DNA of 62,269 nt from Oceanococcus sp051252075 (GTDB taxonomy: Bacteria > Pseudomonadota > Gammaproteobacteria > Nevskiales > Oceanococcaceae): NCBI GenBank assembly GCA_051252075.1, contig JBPOFU010000009.1:1-62269 (forward strand), written 5' to 3'. Positions 8,746 to 19,000 of the stretch are shown piece by piece. The translations under genes were made by a program, and so were the position numbers. The number at the start of each line of letters is the position of its first letter. Position 1 is the first letter of the stretch. Below the pieces are notes generated by a model. The model searched no databases. It was not told where the DNA came from and worked only from the letters and a program-made list of their open reading frames with translations.

Positions 8746-9522
8746 ATGGAAAATTACCAAGTCGCACACCGTGCTCGTATCGGCGTACTCATTCCTTCCA
8801 CCAACACGGGTGTGGAGTACGACCTGCAGAAGTTTGGATTGACTGGCCTTAGTTGGCATCCCTCGCGTTTTTGGATCGAACTGAAGAACTGGGCTGATGA
8901 AGTTAAAAAGTCCGGTGACGATGAAAATACAGTTTTCGAGCGCTTCCTCGACTTGATGCGAAAAGAGTTGCCACCCGCAGTTGATAACGCTTTGTCCGCC
9001 AAAATCACCCATCTCATGCTGGGTATGTCAGCAGAGACTTTCTGGGGTGGCATGGAGGGTAATGTGGAATTTGAAGGAGCCATTCAAGACCAGATTGGCG
9101 ACATGGGCCTGACCACCGGTGCGGGTGCAACGCGTGACGCGCTCAAGTTGTTTGGTGCTAAGCGCATATCAGTGATCACCCCATATCCACCGATTGGCGA
9201 TGACAATGTGCGCCGCTTCTTCTCGGAGATTGGTTTTGAAGTGAAGCACATCGCAGGTTTGAATCGCCCTTCCGCGACCGCCATTGCCGAAACTACAATC
9301 AAGCAAGTGGTCGATGCGGTGAAACAAGTGGATGGCGATGATGTCGATGCCATCATTCAGTGCGGCACCAATCTTTCTACTGTGGATATATTCCCGACCT
9401 TAGAGCACTGGCTGGAAAAACCTTTGTTGCCCATCAATGTGGCCACCATTTGGCATGCTTTGCGCGCCAGTGGCATTAAAGACCAGATCATCGGTAAAGG
9501 CCGTTTGCTCGAGGAATTTTGA
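8746..9522 (+). CDS. Maleate isomerase/arylmalonate decarboxylase-like protein, copy 1
   Basis: A 258-residue Asp/Glu-racemase-superfamily protein. The N-terminal RIGVLIPSTNTGVEYD, the glycine turn GAGATRDAL, VITPYPPIGDDNVRRFF and the C-terminal IQCGTNLS with INVATIWHALR all match the maleate cis-trans isomerase subfamily. Where the family carries its first catalytic cysteine (usually CTS) this protein has MSAETFW, and at the second (usually SCTNL) it reads CGTNL, with Cys one residue early. Chemistry may therefore differ from classical maleate isomerase. A paralog lies at 44218-44976. In a pathway producing substituted maleimides or maleates it could isomerise, hydrolyse or decarboxylate such acids. 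Five bases separate it from the upstream SDR. Confidence 0.75.
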   Translation: MENYQVAHRARIGVLIPSTNTGVEYDLQKFGLTGLSWHPSRFWIELKNWADEVKKSGDDENTVFERFLDLMRKELPPAVDNALSAKITHLMLGMSAETFWGGMEGNVEFEGAIQDQIGDMGLTTGAGATRDALKLFGAKRISVITPYPPIGDDNVRRFFSEIGFEVKHIAGLNRPSATAIAETTIKQVVDAVKQVDGDDVDAIIQCGTNLSTVDIFPTLEHWLEKPLLPINVATIWHALRASGIKDQIIGKGRLLEEF

Positions 9523-9524
9523 GT

Positions 9525-10520
9525 ATGTCACTACGTGCTTTGCTGTTAGCAGGACTGGCCTTGAGCGCCTGCAATGCGGATCAGTCGATCTCCGCTGCGG
9601 ATGCCGAAGTGACAGAGCAGAGCGCGACAGACTACTACGCCGACCCTGCGTTATCGGTGCGTCAATTCACTATCGATGAAGGGCAGGCGGATGCACCGAA
9701 GGCGATGTTGGTGTTCGCGCCGGAGGCTGATGGTGCTTATCCCTTACTGCAATTCCAGCACGGATTTACCGCCGCTGTAGAAACATACTCTGAACTGCTA
9801 GGCCTTCTGGCCGGCTTCGGTTTTGTGGTTGTAGCCCCACAAATGTATGGCAGTGATCCATCAAGCGCGCCCAGCGTGATTGATGAAGCCACTGTCGCCG
9901 TCGAAGTGTTGGCCTGGGTTCAAGGCAATCTCGATGCCATCTTGATCGAGCAATTCGCTAGCAGCGGTGAACTCGTCAGTTTGGATTCAGGAAAAACAGG
10001 CTTGCTCGGCCATTCACGCGGTGGTCAAGCCGCTTGGCGTATGTTGTTTGAGCACGCGGGAATCGATGCTAGGGCGATTGCTGGTGTTGATCCGGTTGAT
10101 GGTGACGCGCCGCCATTCCCTCCCGGTGGCACCGGAGAAATGGTTACCGATGACGACGGTGCCTTTCAATTCCCTTTCCCTAGTTTGGTGCTGGGTATGG
10201 GTTTAGGTGCACAAGGTATTCCTGGCTTTGAATGCGCTCCAGAAAATCGTAATTATCAGTTTTTCTACGATGTTAGTGTCGCACCAAAATATCTGGTCGT
10301 TGCCAGTGACTATGGCCACTCCGACATGGTCAATGGCGACAATCCCAATGGTGTTTGTTTTGGCGCTCTGGATGGTTCCAATGCTTTATTACGGCAATTC
10401 ATCGTTGGGCAATTAGCGGCGTATTTCGACAGCGTGTTGAACCAAGCGGAAGCTTGGGGCGTACTGACTCTAGTCGACGATTCGCCGGTTACGGCAACGG
10501 CTGAAGCTGTTTCGGAATAG
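9525..10520 (+). CDS. CLH: Chlorophyllase (lipoprotein form)
   Basis: The 331-residue protein carries a lipoprotein signal (LSAC, Cys16) and the main landmarks of plant chlorophyllase in order: QFQHGF (76-81), VVVAPQMY (101-108), the nucleophile motif GHSRGG (162-167, Ser164), GVDPVDGD with the likely catalytic Asp189, a GMGLG turn followed by ECAPENRNYQFFYD (compare CAPEGVNHxDFF), and DYGHSDM with His265 (compare DYGHLDM). Chlorophyllase removes the phytol chain from chlorophyll or pheophytin, giving chlorophyllide or pheophorbide. A lipid anchor would place this step at the cell envelope, where pigment from lysed phototrophs would arrive. ATG 9525 has GAGGAA at 9511-9516; an in-frame TTG at 9519 overlaps the previous stop. 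Last gene of the plus operon. Confidence 0.83.
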   Translation: MSLRALLLAGLALSACNADQSISAADAEVTEQSATDYYADPALSVRQFTIDEGQADAPKAMLVFAPEADGAYPLLQFQHGFTAAVETYSELLGLLAGFGFVVVAPQMYGSDPSSAPSVIDEATVAVEVLAWVQGNLDAILIEQFASSGELVSLDSGKTGLLGHSRGGQAAWRMLFEHAGIDARAIAGVDPVDGDAPPFPPGGTGEMVTDDDGAFQFPFPSLVLGMGLGAQGIPGFECAPENRNYQFFYDVSVAPKYLVVASDYGHSDMVNGDNPNGVCFGALDGSNALLRQFIVGQLAAYFDSVLNQAEAWGVLTLVDDSPVTATAEAVSE

Positions 10521-11021
10521 GCGATTGTTATTCGTTGTTTGGCGTTAAATATTCAGTAGTGATACCGAAGCTGCGTATTCTGAGAGCCTGGTAAAGCTGA
10601 CCTTTTGCAGTCGAATGGCAGCTACCTGATCTACAGCGCTCCGTCACTAGAACTGAGCTACGCCACAGATGTGCTATCAAGGGGCACTGAAGTGATCCAG
10701 GCTAACTCACGCTCTGGGCGCTATGCAGACATTAGCCCTGCCGGCTAGAGCTCTCCAAAGCGGCCGTCCAACTGGCAGGTCAGATGAGGCTCACGCATGG
10801 CAGAGCAGCCCTTCGCGCCAACGACTAGCTTCAGAACCCATCCTCGCGGCACTTCAAGCGGAATCGGCCATGCCGTTTCACGATAGATAGGCCTGTGCCT
10901 GCTATATTCAGTTTAGCCATGAAAGATCGGCCGGCAAGCGGAGAGAAGTCGATACGGAGGCTTGCGATTTAATCTAGTGGCCAAGAGCCCGTCTACTGAG
11001 GAGATGCCTCAAAAATTCGGG
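10521..11021. other. Non-coding gap, 500 bp
   Basis: This lies between the convergent chlorophyllase and giant cyclase genes. I see no credible gene, no clear T-tailed hairpin and no copy of the 20-bp operator. The sequence looks like decayed or filler DNA. Confidence 0.5.
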
Positions 11022-14000
11022 TCATACGACTTCAGGCCGGTTTGGGCCTTCTGTGGCTTCATCAAAGCGCGCCAGGGCTTTTTCTTCCTGTCCGGCTTCG
11101 AAGGCTTCAAATTGCGCCTGTCGTCCATCGGGGCCAAAAATAGAGAGCACATAGACGCCAATCTCAAATTCGCCGCCACCTTCTTTCCAGTGACCACGAA
11201 AGATTGTGTGGCGCAGTAGAGCTTCGCTGCTCGCTCCCAATACGTCTTTGACCTGAAAGCTGGCATCGCTGGCGAGTTCGCGAACGGCTGCTTCGTGACG
11301 CAGATCGAAGTCACCCATTTTTCCGGGATGGCCGGTAAGGCGATGATCGATGCCTTGCATGCCGGAAACTATTGCTTCGTCCCTGGCGCTTCCTGACAAT
11401 CCCGGCACGTGTGCCTTACCGTCTTCTTCCCCGGAAGGCGTGGTTTTCGTCAAGGTTAGGGTAACGGCGCGAGCCGTGGTTAGCGCGCGTTTTTGCTCTG
11501 GTCCTTCGGGCAGGGATTTCGCAAAACGCTCGTACAGGCAGGCTAGGGCATCGCCGAGTTTATTGTCTGAGTAGACCTCTCCGTAGCTGAATTGCCCCTG
11601 TTCGTTGACCTCCATAACGACGAGGAAAATGTTCTCGTAGGGTCCGACATCGTGGCGTTTTCCCCGGCCACCACTGGCACCGAAACGGCCTTTGATCAGG
11701 CATATCGAGTTACCCAGCGTCGCCAGCGGAGTGCATTCGTAATAGGCATTGTCTGAGCGGTAGAGATGCTCGAATGAGCTCACCGATTCATGCGCGTTTA
11801 ACGTTGAGCCTGTCGGGTGGTGGAGTTCTTGATACTCATCGCTCGGGCAGGCACGGGCCGCAGCCCAATCCTGTGCTTGAATGGCTGTTGCATACCGCAT
11901 CATCATTTGCGAGGCGGCGTTAGGGATCACTCTGCGTGGAGCGGGGTCTGGTTCCCCAGACGGCGCTGGGTGACGGGTGAGCTCTTCGAAGCGGGCAAGG
12001 GCCTCGTCAACTTTGTCGATGTCAAAGAATTCAGATCTATTTCCCCGGCCATCGGCACCGAAGGTCGATAGGAAAAGAAATTCGTTCTCGAATGTCCCTC
12101 CGGTTTCCTGCCAAGTGCCCTTTTCCGTGACGGCGCGAAGTATGCCGTCATGATTAAAAGCCAATACGTCGTCGATGCTAAATTTTCGGTCTCGAGACAG
12201 GTTCTTCCAGGAGGCCACGTACGTTTGTGCGTAATTCTCAACCTCCCCGTGACCAGTTAGGCGATGGTCAACACCTTTCGCATCGGGAGCTATGACATCC
12301 TCCATCGCGTACTTCTTTGAGTCGGTCGCCGCCCATTCGAGGCAGTGCGCGCTCATCATTGCTCGGTCCCGTTCTGAACCTGCTGGCAATGAGTCGGCGT
12401 AACGTTCGTAAAAGTTGGCGAGTGCATCACCTAGGCGATTGTCTGCGAAGACTTCGTCCCGTCGCATCAAGCCTTGCTCGTCCAGTTCGCAGACGTGGTA
12501 CACCAGCAGGTCGTAGTCGCCGACGTCGTAGCGGCTACTCCCGGTGCCGGTGGCACGTGTGTAGCGCCAGAACAGGGACAGTCGATCGCCGAATCGGGCG
12601 ATCAGGCCAGCACGGAATTCTGCGTCTTCGCCCCGGAACAGGCTTTTGATGCCTTCAATAACGCCGTCGGGCCCCATGGTTGAGCCAGTGGGGTGCGAGA
12701 GCTGGGTGTAATCGTCGGTGAAACAGGTGCGGGCGGTGGCCCAGTCCCTGGCATTGCAGGCGGCTTCCATGCGATAGCCTGCGGGAAAGTCATCGGATGG
12801 CTGCAGCCTGAGACCTGTGATCTGCGCGATGCCGGGAGGCAGCCGATCGATCATGAGGTCTGGTCTTGCTTCTTCCCGTGCTGATTGTGTAGCTTGATCT
12901 GGGCAGAGCTCCTCGAAACGAGCGATGGCTTGATCAACATTTTCAGGGTCGAACTGTTCCCAGCGTTGAACCAGGCCCTGGGCGTTAAACAGGAATAGAT
13001 TCCAGCCTATGCGTTCGAATTTCCCACCGCTCTTTTTGTCTTTTCCGTAGGTGGTGTTGTGCACAAGTATTCCCTCCGGACGGAGGGAATAGATATCGTC
13101 CATGCGCATCGAGAATTCTACGCTCAGCTCTTTTACAAAAACCGAAATCGCTTTTCTTAAAGCGTCTTTTCCTGACAATTCACCGTAGCCCGCCGTGCGA
13201 TGGTCATGGGCTTGAATATCCTCTGCAAGATGCGACAAAAAGTGGTCGAGGTCGTCAAGGCGGCCATGGCCGGCCTCAGCCCAGCTGGCAATTTTTTCAG
13301 CTCGTTTTCTTTCGGCACCCTCGGGCAATGATTCAGCATAACGTTGGTACAGCCGGGCGAAGGCTTCGCCGAGTTTGTTTTCAGCGAACAATTCATGGCA
13401 GACCAACAAGCCATTGTCATCGACTTCGGTCACAGGCAAGAAGTGTGATTCGTATTCGCCAACATCGTAACGGCTGCCAGTGCTGTTGCCGCTGGCACCG
13501 AGGACGGCTCGGCTCAGGCATAGTCGTGAGCTCAGAGTGGCTACAGGCTCAATTTTCCAATATGCCTCTACGGAGGCAAACAGGCGTTTTATGGATTCGC
13601 AACTTTCGTCAGCACCGAACGTGGACGCCGTCGGGTGGTGGGTTTCCTGGTAATTTTCAGCGTAGCAGGCGCGCAATCCAGCCCAGTTATGTTTTGTAGC
13701 CGCTTGCACACTGTCTTGTTGTGCCTTGGATGCCAGGTTGGGCTGGACTTTGCATTGCACAGGCCCCGGTTTGGGATCACCTGTTAATTCTTCAAAGCGA
13801 GCGCGAGCTGCTTCGGCCTGTTCTGCATCGAAGATTTCCCAACGCGCGATATTGCCCTGTTCGTCTGCAATCATCAGGTACCAGGCGAGTTGCTCGAACT
13901 CGCCACCACTGAGCTGACCCTTGCCGTCGGTGCGGTAGTGAGCGAGCAACGCGTCTGGTCGCAGGGTGACGATTTCATCGAACTGACCTGCGAAGTCTTC

Positions 14001-16080
14001 GGTGAGTTCGACCGCCATGACCGAAATGGCCTGAGTCACTGCGTCCCTGCCTACGACACTGCCCATGCCGGCAGTGCGGTGATCCACAAGTTGTACGTCT
14101 CCGCTCCAATGGGGCTTCAGGCGTTCATGGTCGATGCGGCCGGTGCCGGCCTGGATGATCTTGGCCAGCCCCGTCGCCTTGGCCTGTTCGGGGCCTTCGG
14201 GCAGCGATGCTGCATAGCGTTCGTAGAGACGGGCGACGGCATCACCGAGGTGCTTAGTATCGAAGACTTCAATACCCTCTTCGCGGTCGTCTATCTGGAT
14301 GCGGACATTCTCGTAGGCCCCGACATCAAAGTTTTTGCTGGTAGCCGAGGTCGCGCCAAACACATGCCGGCCAAGTTGCAGGGCGTCTCCCAAGGTCGCC
14401 AGCACCTCTATCTGATAGTAGGGTTCCTGCGACCGGAACAGGCGCTCAAGAGAAGCAATGGTGCCTGCCTTGTCGATGGTGCTGCCGGTGGGGTGATCAA
14501 TCTCTTTATAGCTGTCAATAAACATGCTGCGCAGCTGGGCAAAATCTCGCTGCTTCAGTGCGTCAACGAATTGCTCCATGAAGTGAGTCATGGCATTGGC
14601 TTGTACACCAGGACGCAAGGTGATCCCTATTAAGTCTTGCGGCGCATCTTGATTGGAACAAGGTTCTTTGTAACGGGCAATAGCATGGTCAACATCTTCA
14701 GAATCGTATTGCTCCCAGCGCTGCGCCAGGCCTTCGGGCAGTGACTCTGCGTTGCGTTGATACAGGCGGGCGAGGGCTTCGCCAAGTTTTTCGTCGGCAA
14801 ATATTTCGCCATGTATGGCGCGGCCTTGTTCATCGGTCTCTGAGAGTAGATTGAAGCTGAGTTCGAAGGCGCCAAACTCTAAGCGGTAAGCCTCACCCCC
14901 AGAACCTCCCAATTTAAAACGGCTAAGGCAAAGCTGTTTCCCTAAAGTTGCGACAACGCTTGCATACAAATACGGGTCTGAATTTTCGAAGCTGCCTTTA
15001 AAAGTGCGGATATTTTCATCCGGGCCGTAGGATAGCCCCGTGGGGTGATGGACCTCGATATAATCATCCCGGAGTGTGGACCTGGCCGTCTCGAAATCAC
15101 CGGCATGGACGGCCGCTACAAAACTTTCGATTAATTTAGAAGCAAGATTCGGCCGAACATTCTTGCCGATGAGCGCTGTGCCGGATTCTGCCTGTGCAGG
15201 CACGTTGGATTCACCGCCGGCGAGTTCATGGAAACGCGCAAGCGCCAGATCCTGTTGCGATGGGTCGAACCATTCCAGCTGCGTCTGCCGGCCATCGGGG
15301 CCGAAGACGGACAACATGAGAAGTTCGATTTCGCCCTCTCCGCCAAAGTCCTTCCAGTTGCCAGTGACCTGCGTGGTACGCAACAGGGCGTCCGGGGTCA
15401 GGGCAAGAATGTCTCTGAGATGAAACTGAAGATTCTCGACTAATTCTTCGGTCGTATCGACTAGCCGTTGGCTGAAATGCCCGACCGTTTCATGGCCAAC
15501 TAAAGGCCGGTGGTCAGTTCCTTGCAGGTCGGGGGTAATAGCCTCCTTGATCGAGATGGAGCGGTCGTCCGTGAGCGTCCACTTAACACTGCGGGCAATG
15601 GTCAGTGCCCGTTCGCGTTGAGGGCCTTCGGGCAGGCTTTCGGCATAGCGCTCGTAGAGCCTGGCGATGGCGTCGCCAAGTTTGTTGTCGGCGAAGCTTT
15701 CAGAGTGAATCCATAGGTAAGCGTTACCGGCCTCCATCACCACGAAAGCCGTGCCCTCAAATGCGCCGACATCCATCAATTTGCTGGTGGAACCAGACGC
15801 TCTCCAATGCCGTTTGAACACGGTCAGTTTGGAGCCCAGCGTCCCGAGGATCTCCTGCTTGTGGACCGAGTTTTCTGCTTTGAACAGATTGCGCATCGAC
15901 GTGATGACCCCATCGATCCCGTAGCTCAGACCGGTGCTGTGATCCTGTTCGCGGAAATCATCGTGAAACAGGCCTCTAAACTTGATGAAGTCACGCTGTG
16001 CAAGTGCCTTCGTAGACTTCTTTCCGAGTTCGAGGAGCTGAGGGGCGTACTGGATTCCGGGACGCAATACGTGCTCGACT
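11022..16080 (-). repeat. Six tandem coding repeat units of NTF2/SnoaL-like domains
   Basis: Units start near residues 1092, 1397, 1575, 1867, 2178 and 2473 of the cyclase. Each opens with a helix containing RDW/RDF-like residues, then a H-P/S-T-G or H-P-T-A motif (DHSTGLSYG, HHPTGLSYG, DHPTGST, HHPTAST, SHPTGST, HHPTGST), LGDALARLYERYAESLPEG near mid-unit, then a second domain with DHRLxGHG and a closing ALARFEEL. Units are about 290-310 residues except the second (about 178), which lacks its second domain. Confidence 0.85.
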
Positions 16081-19000
16081 TGAGGTCGATCTACGGCGTC
16101 GTTTTGGCGCCCGTCAGGAGTGTCCGGTGTGTCTGCAGATTCCTCGCGTTTGTCTAGCAATAAAATGGCGCCTTTGTCTTTTCGCAGCGTGCACGCCTGC
16201 TGTTCCTCGGTGTCGGCTTCCTGTGTTTTCCCGGCCGCCCGCAGCGCCACGGCCAGCGCAAGGCGCGCATCAGCATGATCAAGTAGAGCATCGGTGGAGG
16301 CTGCGATTTTCACCGCTTTGCGGGCCAGCTTGATGGCGTCTTCATGTTCGCCACGCTGGGCCAGTGCCTGCGCGCGTACACCGCGCCAGGCTATGGCGGC
16401 TTTTAGATCGTCGCCGGCCAGCTGTTCACTTTCATAGGACAGTTGCTGTGCTTCCTCGCTGCGACCTTGGGCCAGGAGCGCTTTGGCGAGTAGGGCAGCG
16501 GCACGTGCGGCATCGATTCCGAGACCAAGATCGCGAAGGCCTTCATAGGCGGTGAGTAGTTTCTCTTCAGCAGCGGGCAAGTCTCCTTCCAATAAATGGA
16601 CATAGCCCGCAAAGGCATCGGCATTGCGGAGGTGCGGGGCGATACCCAGCTCTTCCACCATCTCGCGGCCGGATTTAATCATGCGATGGGCGGCTTCACT
16701 GCGTCCGCGCAAGGCTTCGAGTACACCCTGGCACATGAGCGCTACGGCTTCTACGGCAGGCGCTCCTTGAGTTATACGCAGCACACGTACCACGTCCAGG
16801 CAACGGCCACTGGCACGCGTGACCGGGCTCGGGCCCCAAAGTGCGGCAATCGGGGCGATGGCTAAAACAGTATTAGCCTGGCGCCGGTCATCGGCTTTGC
16901 GGGCCGCGGCTAGAGCCTGATCCAGTGCTGCTTCGCAGGCGCCGATCTGGCCCTGTCTTGAGAGTGCCAGCGCATGGACATAATGGGCTTTGGCTTCACC
17001 GGCTGAGTCTTGCAGACTGGCGAGAGTTAGGGCTGCTGAAGAGACCGATGAGACCGTCGCAGTTAATTCACGCGGCGCGGTCAGTACGGTGTGCTGACCG
17101 AGGAAGCACTGGTGCCAAGCTTTGAGGCGATCAGAGTCTGTCATCAATCGGGCCAGTTCTTGTATGGCCTGTTCGGCGGTGCTGACTTCTCCTTCTGCCA
17201 GTAAGGCCTCGCAGAAGTCGATGCAGAGATCGGCGCGATCAGCATGATCGGCTTGCATGCGCTCAAGTGCACGGCCCAAAAGGCTGGCGGCCAGTGGTAC
17301 GTCATCGGCTGCCAATGCACGGCGTCCGGCAGATGCGAGTCGGCTCGCGGCGCGTTCGCCGAGATGTTCTCCAGCCTCATCAATGGGGCCGAGCTCGCCT
17401 AGCAGTCGGTGAGCATCTTCCAGGTGGCGACCAATAGTCTCGTCATATTCATGGGCATCGCCAATCTGGGCCTCGATCCAGTTTGCAATCTGGGCATGTA
17501 GTTCGGCGCGCGACCCTTTGAGTAGACGTCGGTACGCAGCATCGCGAATCAGTACATGGTGGAAGCGCAGTACCGGATCGCCGATATACCAGCCCGTGCC
17601 GTGTTCGATGAGTTCAAAGCGCTGCAAGGCTTCAAGGCGGGCGTCAATTTGAGCCGGGTTGTTGGGGAGCAGAGCGGCTACGGCGTTGCGGGAGAATTGT
17701 CGGCCAATCACAGCGGCCCGTTCGAGAATCGCACAGTCCAGCGGGTCGAGCCGTTCAATACGGGCGGCGAGCAGGGCATGAATGGTGGGCGGCATTTGTA
17801 CAGTGGCGAGCGTATCGCCGGCGCGCCATTCGCCGTCTTCCTCAATCAGCGCACCCTCTACCACCAGCATGCGAGTCAGCTCGCTGATAAACAATGGGTT
17901 GCCTTCACTGCTGGCCAGTACTTTTGCAGCGACCGCAGCGGGCAGGTCATCGGCACCGATCACCCCGGCGGCCAGTTGCATGGAAGATGCCGCGTCGAGA
18001 CCATCCAGCGTGAGGGCATCGGTGACAAAGCCGCCGGTTTTTCCGAAGGCAGTGCGCAGCTCACGAAGCTCAGGTCGGGCACCAATGAGGAGCAGTAGGG
18101 GGAGCTTGAGTCCCCATTGCACAAGATGTTCTAACAGATCAAGCAGCAGCGGCTCGGCCCATTGCAGGTCGTCGATGATCAGTACGACGGGTTTGATTTT
18201 GGTGAGCGCGGCGAGAAAACGGCGGACCACGAAAAAGGTTTCCTCGGGGGAAGCGGGCAGGCCATTGAGCATGCCCAAGATGCCGCGACTGATGCGTGCT
18301 TGATCATCATCGTCCTTGAGCGTCGCATCCACGATGGCCTGCATGGCCTCGAGGCTGGCATCAGCGTCCAATGCGAGATGCTTGCGCATGGCGTCGGCCA
18401 GCGGGGCGAAGGTGGCCCCTTTGGCGGCATCGCAATGCGCCTGGATAACAGTGGCGGTGGCAGCGCTGCGGCGTGCGAATTCGCCGATCAAACGTGACTT
18501 GCCCAACCCGGCAGAGCCGAGCAGCACAGCCATTTGAGTGGCAGGGGATTCAACGGCTAAATTGTAGGCTTTCGCTAGCCTGGCCAATTCCTTTTCGCGC
18601 CCAACAAAAGGCGTGAGCTTGGCGTGTTGGGGAGGGTCCAGTGAGACCACGCGGTAGGCTTTTACCGTGCCGGATCGTCCCTTGAGATCAAAGGCGCCCA
18701 GCAGTTCTAGCGTGACCTGTGTAGAAACGAGATGCTCGGTGGATTCACCGATGACCACGTCGCCATCCTGCCCGTGTTCCTGTAGACGCGCCGCGACATT
18801 CACCGGGTCGCCGATAATTTCCGAGCCACCCTGATCGACCACCTCACCAGTGTTGACCGCGACACGCAGACCCGTGCTGCCGACGGCCTCACTTTGCTGT
18901 TTGGCAAGCGCCTTAAAGCCCTCCTGCATGGCGGCGGCAGCGAGCACGGCACGAAGGGCGTCGTCCTCGGCGATGCGCGGTATGCCGAACACCGCCTTGA

